Assembly: GCA_951640165.1 (NCBI GenBank) | Contig: OX621260.1 | Span: 19,424,001 to 19,488,000, forward strand | Direction of reading: 5' to 3' | DNA from: Pseudoips prasinana | Lineage: Eukaryota > Arthropoda > Insecta > Lepidoptera > Nolidae | DNA: 64,000 nucleotides | Shown here: positions 39,178 to 48,883 of the stretch, in pieces | Layout: the number at the start of each line of letters is the position of its first letter | Numbering within the stretch: position 1 is the stretch's first letter | Program-made: the position numbers and the translations under genes | The notes under the pieces: model-generated | What the model was told of the DNA's origin: nothing | Database searches by the model: none | What the model saw: the letters and a program-made list of their open reading frames with translations, nothing else

Positions 39178-39410
39178 GTTTGGCGTGGTTACTAGCTTTC
39201 ACGCCGCAGGTCGTGAGTTCGATTCCCACCCAGGACAGATATTTGTGTGTATGAACATGTTTTCTGTCCTGGGTCTAATTATATTATTAGTAAGTATTAC
39301 CATAAGAATAGCAATATATGTAGTATATCAGTTATCTGGCTTCCATACTACAAGCTGTGCTTAGTTCGGAATCAGATGGCCGTGTGATTAGTTTCCAAGG
39401 ATAATATTAT
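39178..39410 (+). mobile_element. SINE-B, diverged tail
   Basis: GCCGTTTGGCGTGGTTACTA, intact box B GTTCGATTCCCACC, tail GCTGTGCTTAGTTCGGAATC. Confidence 0.85.
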
Positions 39411-39412
39411 TA

Positions 39413-39513
39413 AATATGTAGTAAAATATAAATTTCAATCATTAAACCTAAACATAATCTCATTGACAATAACTTAATAAGCTAGCTAAATATCACTACT
39501 ATTATAATATAAA
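39413..39513 (+). mobile_element. LINE-J, part
   Basis: TATGTAGTAAAATATAAATT to TAAATATCACTACTATTATA, cut off where the Helitron starts and not resumed. Confidence 0.65.
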
Positions 39514-39833
39514 CTAGCTGTGCCCGCGACTTCGTCCGCGTTTTAATTAGTTTATTTTGTTTTATTTTAGTTTTTTCAAAAATAAAAGACTTTTCTATAA
39601 TAAAAGTAGCCTAAGTTACTCCTTATCACATCAGCTACCTGCCAATAAAAGTCCCGTCAAAATCAGTCCAGCAGTTTCAGAGATTAGCCGGAACAAACAG
39701 ACAGACAGACAGACAAAAATTGTAAAAAAATTTATTTTGGTGTATGTACCGTATATATATTCATATTTATGTAGTAAAAACCGGTTATTTCAATATTACA
39801 AACAGACACTCCAATTTTATTTATTTGTATAGA
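39514..39833 (-). mobile_element. Helitron H3, 320 bp
   Basis: CTAGCTGTGCCCGCGACTTC to TTTATTTGTATAGA|T, A before. Contains CAGACAGACAGACAG. Confidence 0.9.
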
Positions 39834-39914
39834 TAAAAAATCATTAGAACAACATTCTGACGGAGTCTAGTACTTTTAGATTTATATTTAAATAAGGTAC
39901 TTGTAAATCGATTT

Positions 39915-40020
39915 CGCATCCAGCTGGATGCGGGCAGCGCAGGACCGGCTATTGTGGAGATCCTTGGGGGAGGCCTTTGTCCAGCAGTGGACGTCTTTCG
40001 GCTGATATGATGATGATGAC
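39915..40020 (+). pseudogene. RTE-like LINE C-terminus
   Basis: Encodes SSWMRAAQDRLLWRS-like text, then GEAFVQQWTSFG and a GATATGATGATGATG tail. About 30 codons remain. Confidence 0.75.
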
Positions 40021-40167
40021 ATCGATTTCCCTTTTATTTTGGGATGTTTATAACCTCAGCTGTCCCACCGTTGGTTAGGGTCTAATCTAACCTCCTTTAT
40101 GTATCACCATCGCTAGTTTCCACCAAATTTTCAAGGGCATTGTTTAGCGGTCTATTAGTAGACAAAT
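40021..40167. other. Unassigned stretch
   Basis: No match in the window. Confidence 0.3.
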
Positions 40168-40428
40168 ATAATATCTGGGGACAATATCTGGGGACAATGT
40201 CACACAGATCATCCTAGCCCCAAACTAAGCAAAGCTTGTACTATGGGTACCAGGCGACGATATACATACTTATATAGATAGATAAATACTTATATACATA
40301 GAAAACCTCCATGACTCAGAAACAAATATTCGTGCTCAACACACAGATATTTGCACTTACCGGGATTCGAACCCAGGACCACCAGCTTCGTAGGCAGGAG
40401 CACTACCAACTAGGCTACGGTGACCGTC
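40168..40428 (-). mobile_element. SINE-A, left arm of an inverted pair
   Basis: Complete. The tail unit ATCTGGGGACAAT is doubled. Paired with the copy at 40534-40787. Confidence 0.9.
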
Positions 40429-40436
40429 TAATATAT

Positions 40437-40530
40437 ATATGTCCTGGGTGGGAACAAACCCACAACCCGCGGCGTGAAAGGCAAGTATCTAACACTCAAC
40501 CACTGCCAACCATGCCAACCGGACCGTCAA
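40437..40530 (-). mobile_element. SINE-B head, between the SINE-A pair
   Basis: GTCCTGGGTGGGAACAAACC to CCATGCCAACCGGACCGTC. Confidence 0.75.
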
Positions 40531-40533
40531 TAT

Positions 40534-40787
40534 CGGTCACCGTAGCCTAGTTGGTAGTGCTCCTGCCTACGAAGCTGGTGGTCCTGGGTTAGAATCCCGG
40601 TAAGTGCAAATATTTGTGTGATGAGCACGAATATTTGTTTCTGAGTCATGGATGTTTTCTATGTATTTAAGTATTTATCTATCTATATAAGTACTCGTAT
40701 GTATATCGTCGCCTGGTACCCATAGTAGAAGCTTTGCTTAGTTTGGGGCTAGGGATCTGTGTGACATTGTCCCCAGATATTATTATC
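40534..40787 (+). mobile_element. SINE-A, right arm of the inverted pair
   Basis: Complete, box B GGTTAGAATCCCGG with one change. Confidence 0.9.
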
Positions 40788-41084
40788 TAAAATGTATACC
40801 TAAAAATATATCTGGCTGCTTTTCAATGGCTATAGTGTTGATAGTTGTAACTCAAGACATCATGCGTCGCTAACAATGACGATTGTCTTTTTACCCAGTG
40901 ACTCACTGGCAGGCTCACGATGATACACAGTACAAATGACTGGTACCAGAACTTCAGGTACCTACGTGTAGTTAATTAGCATATCACCAAAGCGTGTTGG
41001 TAATAATAGAAAACGTTTTATTCGGAACAAATCAGTCGGCCATGTTTTTAAAAAACATGAACCCTATAAACTTGATCTGGGTGT
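40788..41084. other. Unassigned stretch
   Basis: No match in the window. Confidence 0.3.
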
Positions 41085-41180
41085 ATGTATCGTTCGTAAC
41101 TTAACGCAGAGTACCTGCCCCGGATTTGCAGATAGTGCTGGTTCGAGGCCCGCCGGAAGATAAAATTTATTATTTCGAGA
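41085..41180 (+). mobile_element. SINE-H head
   Basis: TCGTTCGTAACTTAACGCAG, GCTGGTTCGAGGCCCGCCGG. Unlike the copy at 3745 it carries no SINE-B-type tail. Confidence 0.6.
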
Positions 41181-41191
41181 TTATAATAAAA

Positions 41192-41514
41192 CTAGCTGTG
41201 CCCTGAGGTTTTACCCGCGTTAAATTTTATAAATTATCACAGCTCCTCCCCCGTAGGTGATAGCGTAATAATATGTAGCGTATATGTTGACCCGACCTCT
41301 TAGTAATATTAAATATTCATGCAAAATTTGAAGTAAATCCATGCAGTACTTTTGAGTTTAGCCCGGACATACTCGTACATACAGACAAACAGTCAAAAAT
41401 TCTAAAAACTATATTTTTGGCTTCGATATCGATTGTAGATCTTGCCCCAAGTTTCCTTAAAAAAAAATTCAAATTACAGTTTTGACTTTCCTACGATTTT
41501 ATTATATGTATAGA
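41192..41514 (-). mobile_element. Helitron H1, 323 bp
   Basis: CTAGCTGTGCCCTGAGGTTT (one hairpin base changed) to TTATATGTATAGA|T. Confidence 0.9.
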
Positions 41515-41888
41515 TGACTTTTGGCAGGTCCTAGTCCAAAATATTTTTTTAATACCACTCTGTAGGTACTTTAATGTGTAGTTATTTTTGATGTAAAATT
41601 TCTTTAAGCTCGCTTGACTTGGGGAGTAAACTAGTGAATGCGTGATGAAAACGTTACGAAAAGTGTGATCGGGTTTGGCGAACGAGTATAAGTTAGTGTA
41701 GAGAGAGAGAGAGAGTTACCTACGTCACGTATATTACTGTAGGGGCAAGAGAGAAAGCTGCGAGAAAACAGTTTCTTTCACTCTTTCTGTAATAGCCTAT
41801 TACGTTTCGTATATTATATCTAAGTTTTACTTCAGTCGTGTGGTCTAAAGCACACTCGTTTTTTTACCTACTCATTGGAATTTTTTTC
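41515..41888. other. Unassigned; GA microsatellite
   Basis: An AG/GA run of about nine units at 41700-41717. Otherwise nothing recognised. Confidence 0.4.
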
Positions 41889-41889
41889 C

Positions 41890-42260
41890 GTGATCCTCAT
41901 ATTGAAATAATGACATTTATTTAGCACTTGGGTATTAAGATACACTTGTACAGACGCTATCACATCCACCTACCCCAATCTGTCAAATTTGTTTTATAGA
42001 TTTTCAACTTTATCACAAATACATAAGGTTCATTTTCAATTGGGAGAATTTTCCAGATTTGGGTAGCTTAATGTGCTGGCGTCTGTACTTGTCAAGCTCA
42101 CAGTGCAGTACATAAACATAGTCGAATGCAGTATAAATGTAACAAAAAAAAATTAATTAGTCCGTCCGTATAGTCTGTTTTATCACATATAAGTTTTAAA
42201 ATCCTTAAATAATTAACAAGTTACTAAGCTATTATTTTTAAATTAAGTTCTAGTATATTA
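41890..42260 (+). repeat. Repeat R, copy 2, carrying M1
   Basis: TTTATTTAGCACTTGGGTAT, then M1, then CTTGTCAAGCTCACAGTGCA and AGTCCGTCCGTATAGTCTG. The unoccupied wording ACTTGTACTTGTCAATCTCA (as inverse) is in copy 3 at about 45515-45555. Confidence 0.75.
41951..42085 (-). mobile_element. MITE M1, copy 5
   Basis: 135 bp, TA at 41949-41950 and 42086-42087. Interior diverged (AATTGGGAGAATTTTCCAGA). Confidence 0.95.
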
Positions 42261-42848
42261 AAATTATTAATTTGGAATCCACATTTCTCAATATTACAAA
42301 ACGTGTTACATACCTAATATATGTTTTAATATCTGTTACCGGAAGTCCAAAGTTCTTCCTTGTGCAAACCGGAAGTGACATTACGGAGGTTAAAACTAAA
42401 TATCAGCAATAGGTGCCTAATGTGATTATAATTATTTGATTGATCTGTTCGAAGTTTTTGTTGTTCTTTACAGATAGATAAAACATTATCATTATGATTA
42501 TGATTGCTGTTTTGGTCAGATATTCTTACTAAGTTTTCAAGTTCAAAACGCAAATTACTCACCGATGTGAATTTGATATTCATTGCTACCTTTATATTAT
42601 TCATTGTCCTGGACCTGGTATAAAACCAGCAGTGAATTTGAAATAATTACTAATCACTTTTAGAAGTCAAGGGTTTGGAATTTAGAGATTGTGAAGTTTA
42701 AAACTTCATATTTAAAACTTTCACAAAAATTCTGCGGAGCTTCCTACTCGCGCTACTTGCGCTTACGACCAACCGATGGGAATTTTTACTTAATTATTAG
42801 AATTTGCAACTCATTATTGGTTCGAAACAAACTTAGCATTGGAATCCA
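42261..42848. other. Unassigned; 92-codon minus frame
   Basis: The minus frame 42326-42604 (MNNIKVAMNIKFTSVSNLRF...) is rich in Asn and Leu. It has no motif I recognise and is only weak evidence for coding. Confidence 0.3.
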
Positions 42849-43220
42849 GTGATATATATGAAACCTAATTCGAAGCGCGATGTTGGTAGACCTCTGTTTC
42901 GCTTTAAAGACGGCACCAAGCGGGATATGGCCGTTTTTAAAATTGACCACTGTAGCTGGGAAAAGCTCGCTGAAAATAGAGTTGAATGGCGCAAACGTGT
43001 AGTGGAGGGTCGTAAGATCTGTGATGAAGCCTGGTTCGGAGTACTTGCTGATAAGAAATAGAAGCGACAATAAAGCGGCTCGGCACCAAACTTCTCTTGT
43101 CAGGCCTGCGGCAGGCTATGTCGCTCTCGCTGACTCTCGCATCGGTTTGTTTAGCCACAATAAGAAATGTCTCTCAGACAATGCGCCGTAAATCGTCTGT
43201 AACAGACGCAAAGGCCATAT
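42849..43220 (+). pseudogene. LINE-W ORF, C-terminal end with zinc-finger remnant
   Basis: The frame to 43061 reads KRDVGRPLFRFKDGTKRDMA, then FKIDHCSWEKLAENRVEWRK. This is the conserved tail of a common class of metazoan non-LTR reverse transcriptase proteins. After the stop the same direction still encodes FSCQACGRLCRSR, one stop, then LSHRFV: the Cys/Cys/Cys-SR-LxSH pattern of the terminal CCHC-like finger of those proteins. So the stop at 43059-43061 looks like a mutation inside a longer ORF. The 5' region and catalytic core are missing. Confidence 0.75.
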
Positions 43221-43284
43221 ATATATGAAACCTAAATGTGTTTCAGAGACCTTATGTATTACGTTTTTAATAGTTGCTACTATG

Positions 43285-43437
43285 CGCGGGGTCAGTCCAT
43301 AGATGGGTGACCATCAAAGTGGTTTCATTACTGAGCGTCTCCGGGCATTGAACAGCACGTTAATCTGTCATTTCAGAGGCGGCTTGAACAACCTGACGCT
43401 AGGGTAACCACTGCCCATACGATAAGTACCTGAGTAA
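43285..43437 (+). mobile_element. 5S-derived SINE, partial
   Basis: Begins in the promoter-like part GGGGTCAGTCCATAGATGGG and ends CCACTGCCCATACGATAAGT. An internal deletion removes about 30 bases (TAATCTGTCATTTCAGAGG). Confidence 0.75.
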
Positions 43438-43476
43438 GTTATAGATATCTTATTGAGTTGAAAATTTTATGAGAAA

Positions 43477-43793
43477 CTAGCTGTGCCTCGCGGTTTTACC
43501 CGCGTTAAATTTTATAAATTATCACAGCTTCTTCCCCGTAGGTGGTAGCGTGATAATATGTAGCGTATAATTATGTTGACCCGACCTCTTAGTAATATTC
43601 ATGCAAAATTTTAAGTAAATCCATGCATTACTTTTTGAGTTTAGCCCGGACATACATACAGACAAACAGACAAAAATTCTAAAATCTATATTTTTGGCTT
43701 TGATATCGATTGCAGATCACGCCCCAAGTATCCTTTTATAAAAAAATTCAATGTACAGTTTTGACTTTCCTACGATTTTATTATATGTACAGA
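43477..43793 (-). mobile_element. Helitron H1, 317 bp
   Basis: CTAGCTGTGCCTCGCGGTTT to TTATATGTACAGA|T. Confidence 0.9.
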
Positions 43794-43822
43794 TTACTTC
43801 AATATAGTACATAAATACTACG

Positions 43823-43995
43823 AACCGGAAGACGCAGCGTGGGCAGGCCCCCTACAAGATGGACCGATGATCTTGTGCGGGTCGCTGGAAGCTGCTGGAT
43901 GCGAATAGCGCAAACCGGCAATTGTGGAGATCTTTGGGGGAGGCCTTTGTCCAGCAGTGAACGTCTTTCGGCTGATATGATGATGATGATGAGTA
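43823..43995 (+). pseudogene. RTE-like LINE C-terminus
   Basis: Encodes RTGRRSVGRPPTRWTDDLVR, then AGSCWMRIAQ-like text; a frameshift precedes the GEAFVQQ*TSFG part. GATGATGATGATGAG tail. Confidence 0.8.
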
Positions 43996-44147
43996 CATAA
44001 ATAAGATTACGGAATATATATCATTTTTTTTCCGATCTAGAAAGAATGACAGGGCCTCCACATTCCATCCCGAATAATTCTAACACAATTGTAAAATATT
44101 GTTTATGAATAAATACAATTTGAAAATTGAATTAATTTAATATCGTA
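43996..44147. other. Unassigned stretch
   Basis: A minus frame at 43852-44061 overlaps the LINE and is a shadow. Confidence 0.3.
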
Positions 44148-44285
44148 AAACGGGGTGAATAGAAACACCGGGGGTGAATCCAGTAGGGCCAATATCCATA
44201 CAAAAGAAACAAAATTTTACTTTTGTATGGATACTGTCCCTATTCATATTCACCCCCCGCCCCCGTGTTTCTATTCACCCTGTTT
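44148..44285. mobile_element. Foldback MITE with TA target duplication, 138 bp
   Basis: Ends AAACGGGGTGAATAGAAAC and GTTTCTATTCACCCTGTTT, TA on each side (44146-44147, 44286-44287). The arms continue through GGGGGTGAAT and ATATCCATACAAAAG almost to the centre, so the whole element folds into one long stem. Confidence 0.8.
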
Positions 44286-45349
44286 TACACTAGCGAAGGT
44301 CATGACGTAACTCTTTTTCCAATACTTTAACTTACCTAAGGATTCCCAAAATTTCAAAGTTTCGCAACAAGTTATATAATTTTTATGGAGGTTCTTTGTT
44401 GAATATCCTACTTTCTATAAAAGCCAATGACGTCATTTGCGTGGGCGTCGCTAAATTGTCCAAATTACCCATATCCAGATAAATGTGGCCAATTTGAGTA
44501 AAATCGTAAATTGAAGTCAGGGTGCGGTCAAATACCAGTATAAGCCGATTGTTATTTATAATAAAGGGGTTACGAAACCGAATTGATACAGTCCGGAATT
44601 ATAGTACAGTCAGAAAAAGAAATATAGTAACCATGTCACAGAAATAAAATAACAATTAAGGTTAGTCGTGATAAAATACCAATGTTGTATAATTAAAATA
44701 TAAAATATATAAAAATATGACACATTTTATAGAAAATTAGTTTAAGAAAAACTTGAGAGGTGTCAATGGACACCCGGATGGAGCGAAGTTAATTCTTATT
44801 ATTTATTTTGTACAAAAAACCTGTATACACTCAACAAAAATAATCGTCGCGACACCACACTGTTCAATGCGAAATAGAAATGAAAATATCTGGCTTGCTT
44901 TCTATAAGAGAGAGAGAGAGAGAGAAACATGCGCACGCCACACAGCTGCAAAAAGTGTCGTGACATCTTTTCTAGCCCCCTTTCACAACTTTTTTAGACG
45001 TAGTGTTGACACATACAATAAAAATTTACAGATATTGATATATTTAGCAATACGTTAAGTATGTTTAAATCTAAGATAATTAATCTGCTTTGGGCAATAA
45101 TTATTGTCATTAATTGTACCTACTACTTTTGTTATGTACAAATGCAAAGGTATACTATAGCTTTTATAGCACAACCTTACCGTAAAAATAAAACTGTTAT
45201 GTAACTCTTAGTCTATAAGTATATAAGATACTTCAATGTAAAATATTTGTATGAGACTGTATGTTTCCTGAATAAAATAAAAAATGATTAGGTATTAGTC
45301 TCTAAAATTAAGCTACTGGTTGAGAGCCTTCTGCGCTAACCATCTGCGC
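44286..45349. other. Unassigned stretch between repeat R arms
   Basis: A 101-codon plus frame at 44753-45058 contains GVNGHPDGAK and an RE repeat encoded by an AG microsatellite (44909-44926). I recognise no family. GAATAAAATAAAA at about 45270 resembles a retroposon 3' end. Confidence 0.35.
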
Positions 45350-45600
45350 GTTGTAATCTTTTTTTTAATTATAACATAATAGTACTATACTTAAAAATAA
45401 TAGCTTAGTAACATGTTATTTATTTAAGGTTTAAAAAACATATATAAGTGATAACACAGACTGTACGGACGGACTAATTCAATTTTAATTTGTTACTGTA
45501 TATGACTATGTTTATGCACTGCATTGTGAGATTGACAAGTACAAGTGTATTTCAATATCCAAGTGCTAAATAAATTTAATTATTTCATTTCTTTGATACG
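45350..45600 (-). repeat. Repeat R, copy 3, inverted
   Basis: Minus strand: AGCACTTGGATATTGAAATA, ACTTGTCAATCTCACAATGC, TAGTCCGTCCGTACAGTCTG. No M1 here, so it shows the empty target of copy 2. Confidence 0.75.
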
Positions 45601-46091
45601 CGAAAATTTAAAAGTGTATATTGACGTTCTAAGTTTCATTTTTGCGGAACTATTTCTGCTTCTGACCGTACATAGTATTGCTAACACAGTATTTTATAGT
45701 CGATAAATCAGAAGCCTGGCTAGAAGGGCTTGAAGTTTCGACTACGGCTCAGTTAATTGTAGGCTAGAACATTGTAATAAGGTTACGAGTTACATATTGT
45801 GCGGTTGCTTTGAAATATTGCATTCGTATCAATAAATTGGCAATATGTAATTAATAATTCAATATGATTTATTTCTTACACAAATTATGTATTATATATG
45901 TCTGTCTGTTATTATATCTGTCTAACACAAATAACAAAGTAATTGGAAGTTTCAGAAACTTGAACCAATGTCTGATTTATTTTTTTGCTTTTAATGACGG
46001 AATTTGACAGGTTTGGCCGATCCCGAAACTAATTTTAGTTTTTAATCAGATGGCGTTGCAGGAAAAGAGAACGGATAATATGATGCATCCA
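45601..46091. other. Unassigned stretch
   Basis: No match and no convincing frame. Confidence 0.35.
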
Positions 46092-46215
46092 GTTGGTGTA
46101 CTGGTTTAGTTAACTGCTAAACCAGAGACTCAGAGACAGAATCTTTTTACGATGAGCACGATTATTAGTTCGGTGCCTGGCAGTAATATATGATTATATG
46201 CGTTTATTTGGATAT
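46092..46215 (+). mobile_element. SINE-F, partial
   Basis: GTTGGTGTACTGGTTTAGTT, GACAGAATCTTTTTACGATG, GAGCACGATTATTAGTTCG. The tail is missing. Confidence 0.55.
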
Positions 46216-46520
46216 AGGGGCATTTCACGTGAAGTGGACAGGGAAAAAAAAGTGAGGTTCTGAAAATCGATTATATTTGGCCCATTTATACTTCTAGTAG
46301 ATATAAATGTGAACACAAAATATTTTTTTTGTATAATGTATATTTCACAAGTTATGGGTTTCTAAAGAATTTTCGTGATTGTAATATCAATTTTATGAAA
46401 GTTGTTTTCCGGATCTAACAAATTTAGAATAAAATATTTAACATAGCGATGCATATTGTAAAAATACTGTTCTTTTTAAAAATATAATAAAATTTAAAAA
46501 ATAAAAAAAGTTTCCATTCA
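46216..46520. other. Unassigned stretch
   Basis: A+T-rich, no match. Confidence 0.35.
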
Positions 46521-46521
46521 G

Positions 46522-46650
46522 CCATTTAGTCAGACGGGTTGGTGATCGCAATAAGATGGTCATAGTACTCAGAAAGAAGCTGCTGCCCTTCTTCTAGTAG
46601 ATATTCCCTCGGGTCGATTTCTACGCCCCCCCACGGGATGAGATGGGGTG
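46522..46650 (-). mobile_element. Repeat P, copy 2
   Basis: The minus frame ends HLIPWGGVEIDPREYLLEEG, then QLLSEYYDHLIAITNPSD and a stop, matching the DNA of 19110-19350. A LINE C-terminus is the likeliest reading; it ends exactly at the conserved NP(S/V) stop. Confidence 0.5.
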
Positions 46651-46669
46651 ATGATATTCTGATATTCAA

Positions 46670-47035
46670 CGCCGCCGTCACCAAACAGTCACGCGACGTC
46701 CTGCGTGAGCGATCTAGACGGGAACGCGAAGCGGCGCGAAAACAACAAACAGTCGAAACCAATTGAAGTGTCCCACGTGACCAAACGCGGTGCGGAGCGG
46801 CGCGTAATGAAGCGAACGCGATCAGTTGGCTTGATATTTTCGCGCGAACACGATGCGGTGCTGTCGTGTTTTTGCGGCGTCGGTGGCGGCTACACGAGAT
46901 GATTCGCGTGCACGTAGGACACGGCCGCCGCGTCGCACCGCATCGCATTGAATTCGCGTGTCACCGCTTCATAATCGCGTTCGCTTTGAACCGCCTACAC
47001 AGGACGTAGCGTGTCTATGGCAGTAATACTTCAGC
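46670..47035. mobile_element. GC-rich, CpG-dense block with inverted ends
   Basis: GTCACGCGACGTCCTGCGTG near 46687 and CACAGGACGTAGCGTGTC (ending about 47017) are imperfect inverses. Each is followed inward by GAACGCGAAGCGG / CGCGTTCGC-like sequence. GC is near 60%. It is probably a MITE that landed next to repeat P. The frame 46526-46948 spans both and is not a gene. Confidence 0.45.
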
Positions 47036-47124
47036 ATATTATTTTAGGAAGATTTTATGTCCCTAATAACATACAAAAGCGTGGGTAAGATAGTAACGTG
47101 ATGAATTCTAGGCTTTGTCAGAAA

Positions 47125-47355
47125 TATCAGTACTACTTACTTACTTATCGTATAGGCAGTGGCTACTCTACTGTTAGAGTTGTTCAAGCCGCCCAGTAGA
47201 TTTCTGTCATGGATTAACGACTGTTGTCTAATGACTACAACCGGTCGGTCCCGGTGTAGTCAGCTTAGGGTGTCCTCCGAAGCACGGAGATGCTCAGAAA
47301 TCAAACCACTTTAGCGGTCACTTATGGACTTACCGCGAGCCTACTTGCTTAACTT
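47125..47355 (-). mobile_element. 5S-derived SINE
   Basis: TTACTTATCGTATAGGCAGT to CGCGAGCCTACTTGCTTAAC. Near-complete. Confidence 0.8.
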
Positions 47356-47439
47356 AGGTACCACGGTAAAACCAATTTATCTAGAACATCTTAAGGTTTT
47401 TGTCTTTGACAAGTCATAATTTGAAATTCTAAAAGTTTT

Positions 47440-47760
47440 TTTTATCAGAGAGCGACATACAAGCTAGTGGGTCACCTGATGGTAAGTGAGAACCGCCGCC
47501 CATGTAAACTGATCACCACTGCAACTGAAACACCTGAGACGCGGATGTGTGTCCGGCCTTTAAGACTTAGCAAACAAGTGTTGCTGACCCTTCCTCTTAC
47601 CCCGAAGAGTTCTGGCGACCTTACTCACAAGTCGAAACACAACATTAAAATGGTTAATGTTATTATTAAGAAATGTCTTCTGTAAGGTGGAGGTACTTCC
47701 CCAGTCGGGCTGCTCTTTGAGCGAATGGACGCGGTGCCCTACCACTCAAGATACGTTAAA
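47440..47760 (+). repeat. Interspersed repeat Z
   Basis: GCGACATACAAGCTAGTGGG, GTCACCTGATGGTAAGTGAG, AACCGCCGCCCATG, then GTAAGGTGGAGGTACTTCCC. From general knowledge, GTCACCTGATGGTAAGTGA...CCGCCGCCCATG is a very common dispersed repeat in moth and other insect genomes. Only one copy here. Confidence 0.6.
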
Positions 47761-48357
47761 TACGTCTTGAAAGGTCTCATTATAAGGCGAACGAAAGCAG
47801 AAGACTTCGTGACCTGTTGGATGCAATAGATGTTCTTAAATAGACCTTATTATAATGATGATGCTTGGTAATCTGTGAGGGGATCACAGCAAGATGCTAT
47901 CTGGTCCCATTTATTATAATAATGCTATAGTTAGTGAGTTTTATGTTACAATATAACTATTATATGAAGTTTTGAGCCAAAAATTTATACAACATGTAAC
48001 TTAATTAACGCACAACCTGGAAATAGTTTGTTCAGAATCGTTTACTGATATTATTGTATACAATACGGAAATTATTGTCATATTAATCCTATACAGTCAA
48101 AATAAATTGAAATGAACCGTAAGTCAAATATTAAGACTTTTAAAATTGCAGTTTTATTTGTATTCATACAAATTCCATCATTCAATACAAAATAAAGAAA
48201 AATAAACTTTATTCCAAGAAACTAATCTAGTAAATAACAATGCATATACATGTTAAATTAAAAATTCAGTGTATGTATACACATAACATAATATGCTAAT
48301 TGGGGTGTCTGAGGGTGTGCGTTAATTACGTTACATGTTGTATACTACATAATCACG
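47761..48357. other. Unassigned stretch
   Basis: A+T-rich, no match. Confidence 0.35.
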
Positions 48358-48592
48358 ACTGGCCTGTTGGTCAAGTGGTTAGTGACCCTGACTGCTAAGG
48401 CAGAGGTCGTGGGTTCGATTCCTACTCGGATTAAACATTAGTATATTTGGGTAACGAACACAATTATTTGTCTGGATGTAATTTATCTATAATATGAATG
48501 TATGTTTATCAGTATTGTCTGGTTGTCCTAGTACAGGCTTTGCCTAGATTGGGATCAGATGGCAGTATTAGTTGTCCTAAGATATTTATTTT
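48358..48592 (+). mobile_element. SINE-F, best copy
   Basis: Head GGCCTGTTGGTCAAGTGGTT, then GACTGCTAAGGCAGAGGTCG, box B GGTTCGATTCCTACTCGG, middle AACACAATTATTTGTCTGGA, tail GTACAGGCTTTGCCTAGATT and GTCCTAAGATATTTATTT. The tail is the SINE-A/SINE-B tail under a third head. Confidence 0.85.
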
Positions 48593-48596
48593 ATCA

Positions 48597-48803
48597 CTAG
48601 CAGTGTACCGCAGTTTTACCCGCCTTAACTGTATAAATCAAAGCCTATGTGTTGATCCAGGGTGTCAGCTAACTCCATACAAAATTTCATTAAAATCGCT
48701 CCAGCCGTTTAGGCGTGAAAAATTAACACACTCATTAACAAACTCACACACTCACAAATTTTCCTAATAACCTTAACCTATAACCTTTATAATATTAGTG
48801 TGA
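48597..48803 (-). mobile_element. Helitron H4, 207 bp
   Basis: CTAGCAGTGTACCGCAGTTT to CCTTTATAATATTAGTGTGA|T. It lies at the TTTATTTTAT tail of the SINE-F. Confidence 0.8.
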
Positions 48804-48822
48804 TTTATTTAATCAAATTAAG

Positions 48823-48883
48823 ATGATGAAGTAGTAGTAAGTCATCCATTGCTGAACATAAGCCTCCCCCAAAAATCGCTACA
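48823..48883 (-). pseudogene. RTE-like LINE end scrap
   Basis: GATGATGAAGTAGTAGTAAG then CCATTGCTGAACATAAGCCT: the inverse of the GEAFVQQWT end and tail. Confidence 0.6.

Noticed and set aside
42326..42604. 92-codon Asn-rich minus frame as a gene
   Set aside because: In this A+T-rich DNA an Asn/Leu-rich frame of this length is expected by chance; no motif and no splice context.
44753..45058. 101-codon ORF as a host exon
   Set aside because: Part is encoded by an AG microsatellite, composition is uneven and no domain is seen. Left as unassigned.
46526..46948. 140-codon minus-strand ORF with Arg-rich N-terminus
   Set aside because: It joins the GC-rich inverted-end block to repeat P; the high CpG content keeps stops rare. 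Only the last 45 or so residues look like a LINE tail.
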